The notes beneath the pieces were generated by a model. That model was not told where the DNA came from and made no database searches. It saw only the letters and a list, made by a program, of their open reading frames with translations. Shown here piece after piece: positions 1 through 8,148 of a DNA stretch of 64,000 nt; position 1 is the stretch's first letter, and each line of letters starts with the position of its first letter. Position numbers and translations under genes: made by a program. The stretch lies in assembly GCA_035327585.1 (NCBI GenBank), contig DAOLDD010000002.1, positions 62,001 to 126,000 on the forward strand. Direction: 5' to 3'. This stretch comes from JAMLJG01 sp035327585. Lineage in GTDB: Bacteria > Verrucomicrobiota > Kiritimatiellia > CAIVKH01.

Positions 1-32
1 CCCGAGGGAGAGGGCTGGGGTGAGGGAGAAAC
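1..32. repeat. Edge fragment of a G-rich intergenic repeat
   Basis: The first bases are a G/A-rich run (gagggagagggctggggtg) cut by the window edge. It resembles one arm of the widespread hairpin repeats that pair a CCCTCTCCC-type arm with a GGGAGAGGG-type arm. Only one arm is present, so the identity is tentative. Confidence 0.35.
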
Positions 33-50
33 CACGCGTGCACAACCCGG

Positions 51-85
51 TTAAACAAATCGAGCGGTCCGAAGACCGCTCGATT
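51..85 (-). terminator. Intrinsic terminator of rpsT with a UUCG tetraloop
   Basis: A perfect 9-bp stem (CGAGCGGTC / GACCGCTCG, positions 60-81) closes a TTCG loop when read on the minus strand and is followed by ATTTGTTTAA. It lies 27 bp past the rpsT stop. The UUCG tetraloop makes it exceptionally stable. Confidence 0.85.
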
Positions 86-108
86 CAAGTCAATCCATGA
101 CGGCTCGA

Positions 109-378
109 TCAGGCCGCTTTGAGCGCACGCAGATGATCCGAGGCACGGCCCTTCTTGCGCACCGCTTGGTTTTTCGCGATCACGCCCTTCTTGACCGCCT
201 TGTCCAGGGCGGAGCAGAAACGACGGAACAGGGCATCGGCCTTCGCCGCGTCCTTGCCCGCAATCGCCGCGTTCATCTGGGTCTGGAATGTCTTGATGAT
301 CGAGCGATTCGCCTTGTTGCGAAGACGGTCCTCTTCGCTCTGGCGGTGCCGTTTCAATGCCTGCTTCGAATGCGCCAT
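109..378 (-). CDS. rpsT: 30S ribosomal protein bS20
   Basis: This 89-residue basic protein has the full length and pattern of bS20. It opens MAHSKQALKRHRQSEEDR, and its remainder is an alternation of Lys/Arg-rich helices with the family segment NRSIIKTF. bS20 binds 16S rRNA in the body of the small subunit during assembly. An SD-like GAGGAG lies just upstream of the ATG. The gene is transcribed alone, away from the divergent kinase gene, and ends at its own strong terminator. A 17-bp perfect palindrome sits in its leader. Identification is secure. Confidence 0.96.
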   Translation of the reverse strand: MAHSKQALKRHRQSEEDRLRNKANRSIIKTFQTQMNAAIAGKDAAKADALFRRFCSALDKAVKKGVIAKNQAVRKKGRASDHLRALKAA

Positions 379-397
379 AATATCCTCTCCTCAACCA

Positions 398-414
398 GGG
401 TGCACCGTGCACCC
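398..414. promoter_or_regulatory. Perfect 8+1+8 palindrome in the rpsT leader
   Basis: GGGTGCAC-C-GTGCACCC lies about 20 bp upstream of the rpsT start codon, immediately before its SD, and in the 93-bp divergent gap shared with the kinase gene. As RNA it forms a stable hairpin beside the ribosome binding site; as DNA it would suit a dimeric regulator. Which of the two it is cannot be read from the sequence. Confidence 0.5.
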
Positions 415-471
415 GTTCCGCGGCATTGTTGAACCGCGGGAAAAAGTTGTGACATACTATCGGCCAAGCAC

Positions 472-1272
472 ATGAAGTCAACCGGCAATTCGACTGTTTT
501 TGCAGCCGCACGCGCACGCTACCGCGGGCATCTGCGCGCGGCCCGGTCCGACGATGCCCTGACCGCGCGGGCCGCCGCCGCCTACGCGCATCCCGAGGAG
601 GTCCTCAAACGCAGCCCACACCAACTGCTCGTTCGCGGGCAGGACGCCGACCTGATCTTCAAGTTCTACACCGATCGCGATCTCTTCGCCCGCTGGCGGC
701 CCAGCCGGGCCCGGCGCGCCTGGGCCGCCGCCATCGCGATGCGCGAAAGTGAACTGCCGACAATCGAGGTGCTCGGGTTCGTCGACGACTCCCCCGCGTT
801 CGCCCCCTTCACCTCCTGCCTCGTCATGCGCACGATCCCGGAAACAATGACGTTGCGCGAATGGGTCCGCCGCAATCACCGTCGATGGACGCCCGCCCAG
901 TGGGACGCCTACCGACACGCGCTATCGACCTTCTGGCTCAGTCTCGGGCGCCACGGATTCTACCATGACGACACGAAGGCCCTGAACATCCTCGTCAAGT
1001 TCCCCGTCGAAACGCCTTTTCCGCACTTCTTCTGGATCGACCCCGAAAGCGTACATCCCGGCCACCGCGCCAGCAGGCACCAGATCCTGCGCAACCTCGC
1101 GCAACTGAATGGCTCGTTGCGCTCCTGGGCGCCGGACGCGCAGCGCCTCCGTTTTCTCGACGAAGTCGCGCGGGTTCATCCGTGGCTGCGCGCCCCCAAC
1201 GCGGAGGCGGTGATACGGCGCTGGACGCACCGGCGCCTGCTCAAGGAAAAGCAAACGCGATGCGGCCCCTGA
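472..1272 (+). CDS. Lipopolysaccharide kinase (Kdo/WaaP)-like protein
   Basis: A 266-residue protein kinase-like fold. The N-lobe has a candidate ATP-anchoring lysine in DLIFKFY (about residue 65). The catalytic loop reads FYHDDTKALNILV (HxD plus Asn five residues after Asp). A metal-binding Asp follows in FFWIDPESV. This order and the lack of a classical DFG are typical of the Kdo kinase/WaaP family, which phosphorylates sugars of the LPS inner core on the cytoplasmic face. Its substrate cannot be named. The start codon lacks a clear SD. It overlaps the next gene by 13 bp, so the two are probably cotranscribed. Confidence 0.72.
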   Translation: MKSTGNSTVFAAARARYRGHLRAARSDDALTARAAAAYAHPEEVLKRSPHQLLVRGQDADLIFKFYTDRDLFARWRPSRARRAWAAAIAMRESELPTIEVLGFVDDSPAFAPFTSCLVMRTIPETMTLREWVRRNHRRWTPAQWDAYRHALSTFWLSLGRHGFYHDDTKALNILVKFPVETPFPHFFWIDPESVHPGHRASRHQILRNLAQLNGSLRSWAPDAQRLRFLDEVARVHPWLRAPNAEAVIRRWTHRRLLKEKQTRCGP

Positions 1273-1970
1273 AATTTCTGATCGGGCTTTTTCTGCTGCC
1301 CGCCGTCTGGATCGTGCTCTCGGCGACCGCGCGCCTCTTCGCCGGCCTGCGCCTTGAGGAGCTGGGCGGCCGGCCCCACGCCGTCTGGTGGCTCGCCGGT
1401 GGGTTCCTCCTCTGGCTCTTTCTCTTTTTCACGATGCCGCGCCCGATGCGGACCTACGTCCTTGCCCACGAGCTGACCCACGCCTTCTGGGCGCTCCTGA
1501 TGGGGGCGCGGGTTTCGCGACTCCGCGTCAGCGCGCGCGGCGGCAGCGTAAATGTGTCCAAATCCAACTGGATCATCACCCTCGCGCCGTATTTCTTCCC
1601 CTTTTACACCGTCCTCGTCGTGGCCCTCGTGTTCGCCCTCGGTTTCGTGACCGATTTAAGGCCGTACGAACCGCTCGCCCTCGCCCTCGTCGGCCTCACC
1701 TACGCCTTTCACCTCACGTTCACCGTCGCCATCCTGCTCCAGCGCCAGCCCGACATCCAGGAACACGGTCGCCTGTTTTCCTACACCGTCATCATCATCC
1801 TGAACCTGCTCGGCGCCGGCCTCGGCGTCGTCGCCGCCGCCCACCCCACCTGGCGCGACTACGCGGCCATCCTTCGCGACGAATCACAATCCACGCTCAC
1901 CGTCCTTGGCCGAGTCGCCGACACCTCCGGACTGCTCAGCGCGGCCAAAAAGCTTTTACCGACCTTGTAA
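1260..1970 (+). CDS. M50-like multipass membrane protein with HELTH motif
   Basis: 236 residues with about five to six hydrophobic segments. A zinc-protease type HExxH (HELTH, residues 70-74) follows the second hydrophobic segment, as in site-2-protease-like M50 proteins. I do not see a certain third zinc ligand, so activity is uncertain. I start at the internal ATG (1260), which has AAGGAA upstream and no long overlap with the kinase; the ORF is open further upstream. The last codons (CTT TTA CCG ACC TTG TAA) are a degenerate copy of the 15-bp dispersed dyad, so the stop codon comes from the repeat. Confidence 0.6.
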   Translation: MRPLKFLIGLFLLPAVWIVLSATARLFAGLRLEELGGRPHAVWWLAGGFLLWLFLFFTMPRPMRTYVLAHELTHAFWALLMGARVSRLRVSARGGSVNVSKSNWIITLAPYFFPFYTVLVVALVFALGFVTDLRPYEPLALALVGLTYAFHLTFTVAILLQRQPDIQEHGRLFSYTVIIILNLLGAGLGVVAAAHPTWRDYAAILRDESQSTLTVLGRVADTSGLLSAAKKLLPTL

Positions 1971-2001
1971 GTAGCAAAAAAAGAAATTACAGACGTTGAA
2001 A
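1956..2001 (+). repeat. Paired 15-bp dyad element, site A
   Basis: Two direct copies of the dyad TTACAGACGTTGTAA: TTACCGACCTTGTAA (1956-1970, two mismatches) and TTACAGACGTTGAAA (1987-2001). They start exactly 31 bp apart with the A-rich spacer GTAGCAAAAAAAGAAA. The first copy supplies the stop codon of the M50-like gene. Confidence 0.85.
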
Positions 2002-2062
2002 TTCCGCGTCGCGCGTGGGCGGTGGCATGCAATAATCCGTTGCGGCCAGCCGTTCTGCTGGT

Positions 2063-2665
2063 GTGCATGCGGTCCTCTCAATGGACGGGCTGGAAAAACA
2101 GTGGCTGGACGAATATCGGGCGGGCAGCGTCGAGGCGCTGGGCCGCCTCGTGGAGCATACGCGGAAACCGCTCTTCGGCTTCATCGCGAAAATGATGCAG
2201 GGACACGCGGATTCCGACGAAATCTTCCAGGAGGTCTGGGTCCGCGCGATGCGCAGCATCGACCGCTACAAGGATGACCGGTTCCTGAGCTGGCTGTTCC
2301 GCATCGCGCACAACCTCGTGATCGACCGCGCGCGCAAGACGAACCGGCTCGTTTCCTTCGACCAGGCGGCGACGGAGGACCGGTTGCCCGTCGCGGAACG
2401 GATCGCCGAAACGCGGCCCGACCCGGCGGCCGCCCTGTTGTCGGCGGATATCCAGTCGGAAATCGCCTCGGCGGTGGCCGGCCTGCCGCCGGAACAGCGC
2501 GAAGTCTTCCTCCTGCGCACGGAAGGCGACGTGCCATTCAAGGAAATCGCTCGCATCCAGGGGGTCTCGATCAATACCGCGCTCGCGCGGATGCAATATG
2601 CGGTGCGGAAACTGCGTTATGAGTTAAGGGACTGCGCTCCAGGCCGTCCCGGGAGTGAACCGTGA
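2063..2665 (+). CDS. ECF-type RNA polymerase sigma factor
   Basis: About 200 residues with the two-domain layout of group 4 sigma factors. Region 2 includes DEIFQEVWVRAMRSIDRY and SWLFRIAHNLVIDRARK. Region 4 includes LPPEQREVFLLR and the helix-turn-helix FKEIARIQGVSINTALARM. It would direct core polymerase to a small stress or envelope regulon. The start may be GTG 2063 or ATG 2081; neither has a strong SD. It overlaps the following anti-sigma-like gene by 4 bp (GTGA), the normal arrangement for a sigma/anti-sigma pair. Confidence 0.9.
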   Translation: MHAVLSMDGLEKQWLDEYRAGSVEALGRLVEHTRKPLFGFIAKMMQGHADSDEIFQEVWVRAMRSIDRYKDDRFLSWLFRIAHNLVIDRARKTNRLVSFDQAATEDRLPVAERIAETRPDPAAALLSADIQSEIASAVAGLPPEQREVFLLRTEGDVPFKEIARIQGVSINTALARMQYAVRKLRYELRDCAPGRPGSEP

Positions 2666-3189
2666 ATCGCGATAAAATTGAACAGTGGATCCTGCTCCGG
2701 CAGGCGGGCGAATTGGGCCCGTGGCGTACGCGGCGGCTCGAACGGCTGCTGGCCCGCGATCCGGCGCTGCGCGCGTTCGCGGCGGATGCCGAACACCTCA
2801 CCCACACCGCGCGCGCGTGGTCCGTGGCCCAACCGCGACCGCACACGGCGGAGGCGATTCATGCGCGCATTCATGCGCCGGTCGACCGCACGGAGGAATG
2901 GGTGTTCCAGCCCACGCACCGCGCCATCCGGTGGCCCGCGCTGGCCGGTGTCGCCGCCCTCGCGCTCGTTGCCCTGGGTCTCTGGTTCCGCCCCCCCACC
3001 GAACCCGCGCGTGTGGCGGACGCCGGGGAAATGGAACTGACACTCGACGCCTGGATGGACGAGGAGCTCGAAGCCTTGCAGGACATTGTCGCCTGGGTCT
3101 ATGGTACGGGTGAGAATGGCGCCACGGTGATGGACGACGAAGAAAAATTGATCCGTGAACTGCTGGCGCTGGAGGGACAAGCGATATGA
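2662..3189 (+). CDS. Probable membrane anti-sigma factor
   Basis: A 175-residue protein with a cytoplasmic N-terminal half (about 90 residues), one membrane segment (PALAGVAALALVALGLWF, about 92-109) and a short acidic periplasmic tail. No zinc-binding HxxxCxxC of ZAS anti-sigma factors is visible. The role is inferred from topology and from a 4-bp overlap with the sigma gene upstream and another with the periplasmic coiled-coil gene downstream. It begins with GTG. Confidence 0.65.
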   Translation: MNRDKIEQWILLRQAGELGPWRTRRLERLLARDPALRAFAADAEHLTHTARAWSVAQPRPHTAEAIHARIHAPVDRTEEWVFQPTHRAIRWPALAGVAALALVALGLWFRPPTEPARVADAGEMELTLDAWMDEELEALQDIVAWVYGTGENGATVMDDEEKLIRELLALEGQAI

Positions 3190-3821
3190 AAAACCGTTGG
3201 ATTATCCTTTGCTCGCTGCTCGCCGCCCTGGTCGCCACCGCGGCGCCGCCGCCGCCCGGGCCGGAATTCGACGCACCGCCGCCGGGACCGCCCCCGCCCC
3301 ATGTGCAGCACTTTTTCGAGGTCCTCCAGCAGCGCAACCCGGAGGAATTCGAGCGCATGCGCCAACTGCGGGAAACCGATCCGGAAGCCTTCCGCGCGGA
3401 ACTCGGCGAACGGCTGCGCAAGGCGCGGGATCGGCACGGAGCCGCGCCAGCGTTCCGGCCGCCCGGCGCGCCAGACGACGATGCCGGTCCAAAGCGACGC
3501 TCCTGGAGAAACGAGGATGGCGAGCCGATGTTTGTCCAAAGTCCCGAATTGCGCGAACTCGAGGCCCGCGCACGCGACCTGGTTCGCCAGCTCCGCGCGA
3601 CGGAGGATGGCCCGAAGCGAAAGGAGCACATCGAGTCGCTCCGCGATACGCTCACCCGCTCGTTCGAACTCCGCCAGCAACTGCGGCGCCAGCGCGTTGA
3701 GGAGATGAAGATGCGCCTCCGCGAGGTGGAGACCGTGCTGGACGAGCGCGAGCGCGACCGGACCGCCTACATTGAAAAGCAGCTCACCACGCTGCTCGAC
3801 AAGTCCGCCCCGCCCCCCTGA
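3186..3821 (+). CDS. Exported proline-rich, coiled-coil protein of the sigma operon
   Basis: 211 residues. A signal peptide (residues 1-20, ending ATAA) precedes a Pro-rich stretch, then a long charged Glu/Arg region predicted as coiled coil (about 120-200). The size, export and helical charge pattern recall periplasmic stress sensors such as Spy/CpxP, but I see no LTxxQ motif and claim no homology. It overlaps the anti-sigma gene by 4 bp, so it may be the signal-sensing or effector part of the sigma/anti-sigma switch. Confidence 0.55.
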   Translation: MKNRWIILCSLLAALVATAAPPPPGPEFDAPPPGPPPPHVQHFFEVLQQRNPEEFERMRQLRETDPEAFRAELGERLRKARDRHGAAPAFRPPGAPDDDAGPKRRSWRNEDGEPMFVQSPELRELEARARDLVRQLRATEDGPKRKEHIESLRDTLTRSFELRQQLRRQRVEEMKMRLREVETVLDERERDRTAYIEKQLTTLLDKSAPPP

Positions 3822-3850
3822 GCGACTTCATATTCACCCGGCATCCCGGC

Positions 3851-3878
3851 TTGATCTTGCGCCGGAGGTTGCTATTTT
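3851..3878 (+). promoter_or_regulatory. Candidate sigma-70 type promoter of eno
   Basis: A -35-like TTGATC (3851-3856) and a -10-like TATTTT (3873-3878) are separated by 16 bp, 34 bp before the enolase ATG. It is the best pair in the 91-bp gap after the sigma operon. Confidence 0.45.
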
Positions 3879-3912
3879 CGACCCGTTTAGCAACCCCCAA
3901 ACAGGAGCCTTC

Positions 3913-5181
3913 ATGTCCGAGATCATTCACATCATGGGCCGCGAAATTCTCGATTCGCGCGGCAACCCCACCGTTGAAGTCGACGTCCACCTCGCCAGCG
4001 GCGCGAAAGGCCGAGCGGCCGTTCCGTCGGGCGCCTCGACCGGCGAGCACGAAGCCATCGAATTGCGCGACGGCGACAAGCAGCGCTACCTCGGCAAGGG
4101 CGTCCAAAAGGCCGTCGCCAACGTCAACGGCCCGATCCGCAAGGCGCTCGCCGGTCACGACGTATTCGATCAGACCGGCCTTGATCGCGCGATGATCAAG
4201 CTGGACGGCACGGAAACGAAGTCGAAGCTCGGGGCCAACGCGATTCTCGGCGTGTCCCTCGCCGCCGCCCACGCGGCCGCGAACGAACTGGACATTCCCC
4301 TGTTCCGCTACATCGGCGGCACCAACGCGAAGGTTCTCCCCGTCCCGATGATGAACATCATGAACGGCGGCGCGCACTCCGACGCCCCGATCGATGTCCA
4401 GGAATTCATGATCATCCCGAAAGGCGCGAAGAAATTCTCCGAAGGCTTGCGCATGGGAACGGAAGTGTTCCACGCGCTGAAGGCGGTGCTGAAGAAGCTC
4501 GGCCTGAGCACGGCCGTCGGCGATGAAGGCGGATTTGCGCCGGTCCTGAAGGGGAACGAACACGCGATCGAGGTCATCCTCGAAGCCATCGCGAACGCGG
4601 GGTACAAGGCGGGCAAGGACATCTTCCTCGCCCTCGACGTGGCCTCCAGTGAATTCTACGACAAGGCGAAGAAGAAGTACGTCTTCAAGAAGTCCGACAA
4701 GTCGGTTCGCTCCGCCGAACAGCTCGTTGAATACTGGGCGAAGTGGGTCAAGCAGTACCCGATCATCAGCATCGAGGACGGCTGTGCCGAGGGCGATTGG
4801 GCCGGCTGGAAGCTGCTGACGGACGCAATCGGCGACAAATGCCAGCTCGTCGGCGACGATCTCTTCGTCACCAACACGAAGTTCCTCAAGCGCGGCATCG
4901 ACACCGGCACGGCGAACTCGATCCTCGTGAAAGTGAACCAGATTGGTTCGCTGACCGAGACGCTGGAAGCCGTCGAAATGGCCAAGCGCGCGAACTATAC
5001 GGCCGTCATCAGCCATCGCTCGGGCGAGACCGAGGATGCGACGATCGCCGACATTGCGGTGGCGACCAACGCGGGCCAGATTAAGACCGGCTCGCTGAGC
5101 CGCACGGACCGCGTCTGCAAATACAACCAGCTGCTTCGCATCGAGGAAATCCTCGGCGATTCCGCCGTGTATGGCGTCTAA
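3913..5181 (+). CDS. eno: Enolase
   Basis: A 422-residue full-length phosphopyruvate hydratase, interconverting 2-phosphoglycerate and phosphoenolpyruvate in glycolysis. The family motifs are in order: GREILDSRGNPTVEV (N-terminus), PSGASTG, the proton-shuttling Glu in GDEGGFAP, magnesium ligands in LALDVA, SIEDG and GDD, the catalytic Lys in LVKVNQIGS, and SHRSGETED. I start at ATG 3913, preceded by CAGGAG at 3902; the longer open frame overlaps the upstream gene. A GC-rich hairpin follows the stop. Confidence 0.97.
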   Translation: MSEIIHIMGREILDSRGNPTVEVDVHLASGAKGRAAVPSGASTGEHEAIELRDGDKQRYLGKGVQKAVANVNGPIRKALAGHDVFDQTGLDRAMIKLDGTETKSKLGANAILGVSLAAAHAAANELDIPLFRYIGGTNAKVLPVPMMNIMNGGAHSDAPIDVQEFMIIPKGAKKFSEGLRMGTEVFHALKAVLKKLGLSTAVGDEGGFAPVLKGNEHAIEVILEAIANAGYKAGKDIFLALDVASSEFYDKAKKKYVFKKSDKSVRSAEQLVEYWAKWVKQYPIISIEDGCAEGDWAGWKLLTDAIGDKCQLVGDDLFVTNTKFLKRGIDTGTANSILVKVNQIGSLTETLEAVEMAKRANYTAVISHRSGETEDATIADIAVATNAGQIKTGSLSRTDRVCKYNQLLRIEEILGDSAVYGV

Positions 5182-5205
5182 TCCGGCACTCGAATGATCG
5201 TGGCG

Positions 5206-5236
5206 ACGGCGGGGCGGCGTCAGGCCGCTCCGCCGT
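5206..5236 (+). terminator. Strong GC hairpin after eno
   Basis: A 12-bp stem (ACGGCGGGGCGG / CCGCTCCGCCGT, one G-T pair) with a 7-nt loop lies 24 bp after the enolase stop. The tail TTGCCTG is not a real U-tract, so it may be only a weak or factor-dependent terminator. Confidence 0.5.
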
Positions 5237-5262
5237 TTGCCTGTGGATGAAAGCGTGAGCGC

Positions 5263-5580
5263 ATGAACATCTGGACCTTGATCATCCGCCTCTCCTGGGC
5301 GGCGTTGTTCATCCTCATCTTCATCGCGCTGGCTGGCGTGTTCTATCCAAAATTCCAGGAACATCGCGAACTCCAGAACCGCGAAGCTCAACTGCGCGAA
5401 GAGGTGCGCATCGAGGAGGAGATGCTGCAGAACCTGCGTGCCCGGCAGGAGAAGCTGCGCTCCGACCCGCGCTTCGTGGAACGCATCGCCCGCGAGGAAC
5501 TCGGCCTCGCGAAACCCGGCGAAACGGTATTCAAATTCATGGACGACCCGCCAACCAACGGACGTCCGCGCCGGCCCTGA
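5263..5580 (+). CDS. ftsB: FtsB/DivIC-family septum formation initiator
   Basis: A 105-residue bitopic protein: a short cytoplasmic tail, one membrane segment (residues 7-27), then a coiled coil rich in Glu/Arg (32-68) and the C-terminal family segment with EELGLAKPGETVF. FtsB/DivIC links the divisome proteins FtsL and FtsQ. Its position after eno matches the eno-ftsB order known from many bacteria, supporting ftsB over other small coiled-coil proteins. The next gene starts 10 bp after its stop. Confidence 0.85.
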   Translation: MNIWTLIIRLSWAALFILIFIALAGVFYPKFQEHRELQNREAQLREEVRIEEEMLQNLRARQEKLRSDPRFVERIAREELGLAKPGETVFKFMDDPPTNGRPRRP

Positions 5581-5589
5581 TCGCCGTCG

Positions 5590-7008
5590 ATGACCGCCCC
5601 ACCCGAGCGCCTCCGTTCCGTGCGGTCCGTGGGTATTCTTGTCCTGCTCGCAGCGCTCAGTTTTCTTCTGCCCGGCCTGGGGCTGCACCCGGTGCAACGC
5701 GAACAGGAACTTCGCGTCGCATTGACGGCCCGTCCGATGGCCGAGGGCGAAAGTTGGCTGCTTCCAAGCTATCTGGGCGACTTGCGTATCCGAAAACCGC
5801 CCTTGATGTACTGGGCCGTCGCGGCCAGCTACGAGGTCGGTGGTCGCACTAATTCACCCGGGCTCGCCCGGCTCCCTTCCGCGCTGGCGGGCGCCGGGCT
5901 TGTCCTGCTCGTCTATCTTTCCGCGCTGCGCGGACTGGGACGCCGCCGCGCCCTCTTCGCGGCGCTCGTATGCGCCAGCAACCTGATTTTCCTGCGGCAG
6001 GCGCGTTTGGCGGAGACGGACATCCTGCTCGCGTTCTTTGTCGCCCTCGCGACGATCTGCGGCCATCGCGGCCTCCAGCAAGGCGCGGCGCTGCCCTGGA
6101 TGGCCCTCGCCGGCATCGCGAGCGGGCTCGGATTCATGACCAAAGGCCCCGCCGCACTCGCCATCCCGCCGGTGATCTGGCTCGTCCTCGCCATCTGGAA
6201 CCCCCGGACCGGACACCGCGCGGTGTCACCGCGCGGCGCTGTCGCGCGCGGCGCGCTCTGGCTCGCCATCACAGTGCTGGTGGCCGCACCGTGGTATATC
6301 TACCTCGCGGTGCACGCGGGTTCGCTCGCGCAACTGCGCGCGGAACTGTCCGCGACCTTCAGTGACGAGACGGCGCATCCGGGATCAGTCTTCTATTACA
6401 TCTACACGCTCCTGCACGCCTTCGCCCCGTGGAGTCTCCTCTTGCCCTTCGCGCTCGCGACGGCCTGGCGCGCGGGACGGGGTCGCCGCGCGGCGCGCTT
6501 CGCACTCGTCTGGTTCGTTGTGGTATTTGCACTGCTCTCCCTGACGCCCAGCAAACAAATTCACTACGCCCTGCTGCTCGTCGCGCCGGCCAGTTTGCTC
6601 ACGGGCTGGTATCTCGGTCGCGCGCGCAGCCGCTTCGTGTGGGTCTCGCGCCGCTTCTTCGCGCTGGTGTTCGCGATCTGGGTGGTTCACCTGTCGGCAG
6701 CCTTCTGGCTGGCGAACCGGGAGCCCCGCGCGGCGCTGGTTGGGTTGCTGCGAGCCCATGGCGCCACACTGCAATCCGTCGACCGCGTCCTGCTCGTTGG
6801 ACGGCATCGCGGTCTCATCGAGTTCTATGCGGGCCGCCCCATTCTAGACATGGATTCCGCGCGGGAAGCCTGGCGTCATTCGCGACCGGGCGACTTGATC
6901 GTCCTGAATACGCGCAACGCCCCGCTGCCCGAGCCTCCGGGACCGGTTCACGTACTCGGCGAAGCCGGGCAAGGCGGATTGCGCAGCGCGATCTGGCTGC
7001 GCGAATAA
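5590..7008 (+). CDS. GT39-type membrane glycosyltransferase (ArnT/PMT-like)
   Basis: 472 residues with about ten membrane segments and a short C-terminal soluble tail. The first periplasmic loop carries the charged motif REQELR (about residue 37-42) and LRIRKPPLMYW, the arrangement of ArnT/protein mannosyltransferase enzymes, which move a sugar from a polyprenyl-phosphate carrier on the outer face of the inner membrane. The substrate (lipid A, glycan or protein) is not visible. It follows ftsB closely and may share its transcript. Confidence 0.75.
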   Translation: MTAPPERLRSVRSVGILVLLAALSFLLPGLGLHPVQREQELRVALTARPMAEGESWLLPSYLGDLRIRKPPLMYWAVAASYEVGGRTNSPGLARLPSALAGAGLVLLVYLSALRGLGRRRALFAALVCASNLIFLRQARLAETDILLAFFVALATICGHRGLQQGAALPWMALAGIASGLGFMTKGPAALAIPPVIWLVLAIWNPRTGHRAVSPRGAVARGALWLAITVLVAAPWYIYLAVHAGSLAQLRAELSATFSDETAHPGSVFYYIYTLLHAFAPWSLLLPFALATAWRAGRGRRAARFALVWFVVVFALLSLTPSKQIHYALLLVAPASLLTGWYLGRARSRFVWVSRRFFALVFAIWVVHLSAAFWLANREPRAALVGLLRAHGATLQSVDRVLLVGRHRGLIEFYAGRPILDMDSAREAWRHSRPGDLIVLNTRNAPLPEPPGPVHVLGEAGQGGLRSAIWLRE

Positions 7009-7025
7009 CGTGCCGGGCGGTTGCG

Positions 7026-8144
7026 TCAGCGCATCCGGCGAAGAAGAACAAAACCAGCGAGCTGGGACGCGACCACCGGAATCCAGACGATGTAGTCCGG
7101 GCGATATTGCGGATACTTCACCAGCGAATTCGCCACGATGATGAACAGATAAAAGAAAAATACGAGCAGCAGGCTGATGCCGATCCCGACGGAAGATTCC
7201 TTGCGCTTCGAGCGCATGCCCAGCGGAATGGCGAGCAACGTGAAGGCAAAACAGGACAGGGATAACGCAAGGCGCTTGTTCGCCTCCACCACCAGCATCA
7301 TGCGCTGACGGCTGACATCCTCCGGGTTCAGTTCCGGGAATGCTTCCTTCACATTGCGGATCGCCCCAAGCAATTCGGGGAAGACCATGTCCGAGACCTT
7401 GCGACGGACGGTGCGCTTCTGCATCTCCGAAAAATCAAGCTTCACCGGATAGTGACTGGCGTTGATGTATTGCGTCGTCGCCGCCTCGCCGCGCCGCGCC
7501 TTTTCGCGTTGGTCGATCCGCACCTCGTACAGGTCAATGTACATGACCTTCGCTTCCGGGTCGGTGCGCATCGTGCCGTGCTTCGCGCGCACGTTTCGTT
7601 CAGCCCCGTCGTTGCCCGTTTCGTAGACGATCACATCCGTCACGCGGTTGCCCGAGCGGTCCCCGATGTAGATCATCAGGCCGGGGAAATCGCGGACGAA
7701 ACGACCGGCTTCGAGCAGGTTGATCGGGTCTTCCACGCCGATTTGCACCAGCGCCGACCGCATCGCATGGCGGGCGCGCGGCGAGACCTCGGCGGTGATC
7801 GCGATGCAGGCGACCGATAACGCGATCGAAAGCAGCACGACCGGCGCGATGATCTGCCAGAGGCTCATGCCCGAGGCCCGCATCGCCGTGAGTTCACCGT
7901 CGAAGGAAAGGCGCCCGAACAGCAACAGCGTGGCCGTCAACACGCTCATCGGCAGCGTGAACGTCAGCATGTACGGGATGTTGAAGCTGAACACCTGAAG
8001 AAGGATCAGTCCCGACACCCCGCGCGCGCCGAGGTCGATCGCCTTCACGACGGCGCCGAGACTCATCACGAAGGTGAAGACCAGCAGCGTCATCCCGAAG
8101 GCGACGATGTAGTCGTGCATCAAATAGCGATTCAGCACGCGCAT
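7026..8144 (-). CDS. lptF: LptF/LptG family permease
   Basis: 372 residues with the family topology: three N-terminal membrane helices (about 12-110), a periplasmic beta-jellyroll-like domain (about 120-270) and three C-terminal helices. The N-terminus MRVLNRYLMHDYIVAF and the ending with a short Arg-rich tail are typical. LptF and LptG form the inner-membrane extractor of LPS that works with LptB, LptC and LptA. Only one family member is present here, so F versus G is a guess. It starts 4 bp after the folD stop, forming an operon. Confidence 0.82.
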   Translation of the reverse strand: MRVLNRYLMHDYIVAFGMTLLVFTFVMSLGAVVKAIDLGARGVSGLILLQVFSFNIPYMLTFTLPMSVLTATLLLFGRLSFDGELTAMRASGMSLWQIIAPVVLLSIALSVACIAITAEVSPRARHAMRSALVQIGVEDPINLLEAGRFVRDFPGLMIYIGDRSGNRVTDVIVYETGNDGAERNVRAKHGTMRTDPEAKVMYIDLYEVRIDQREKARRGEAATTQYINASHYPVKLDFSEMQKRTVRRKVSDMVFPELLGAIRNVKEAFPELNPEDVSRQRMMLVVEANKRLALSLSCFAFTLLAIPLGMRSKRKESSVGIGISLLLVFFFYLFIIVANSLVKYPQYRPDYIVWIPVVASQLAGFVLLRRMR

Positions 8145-8148
8145 GGGG

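Noticed and set aside
3784..5697. 637-residue open frame antisense to eno and ftsB
   Set aside because: It mirrors the reading frame of the highly conserved enolase; its composition is the usual shadow of a GC-rich coding strand, and no domain is recognisable.
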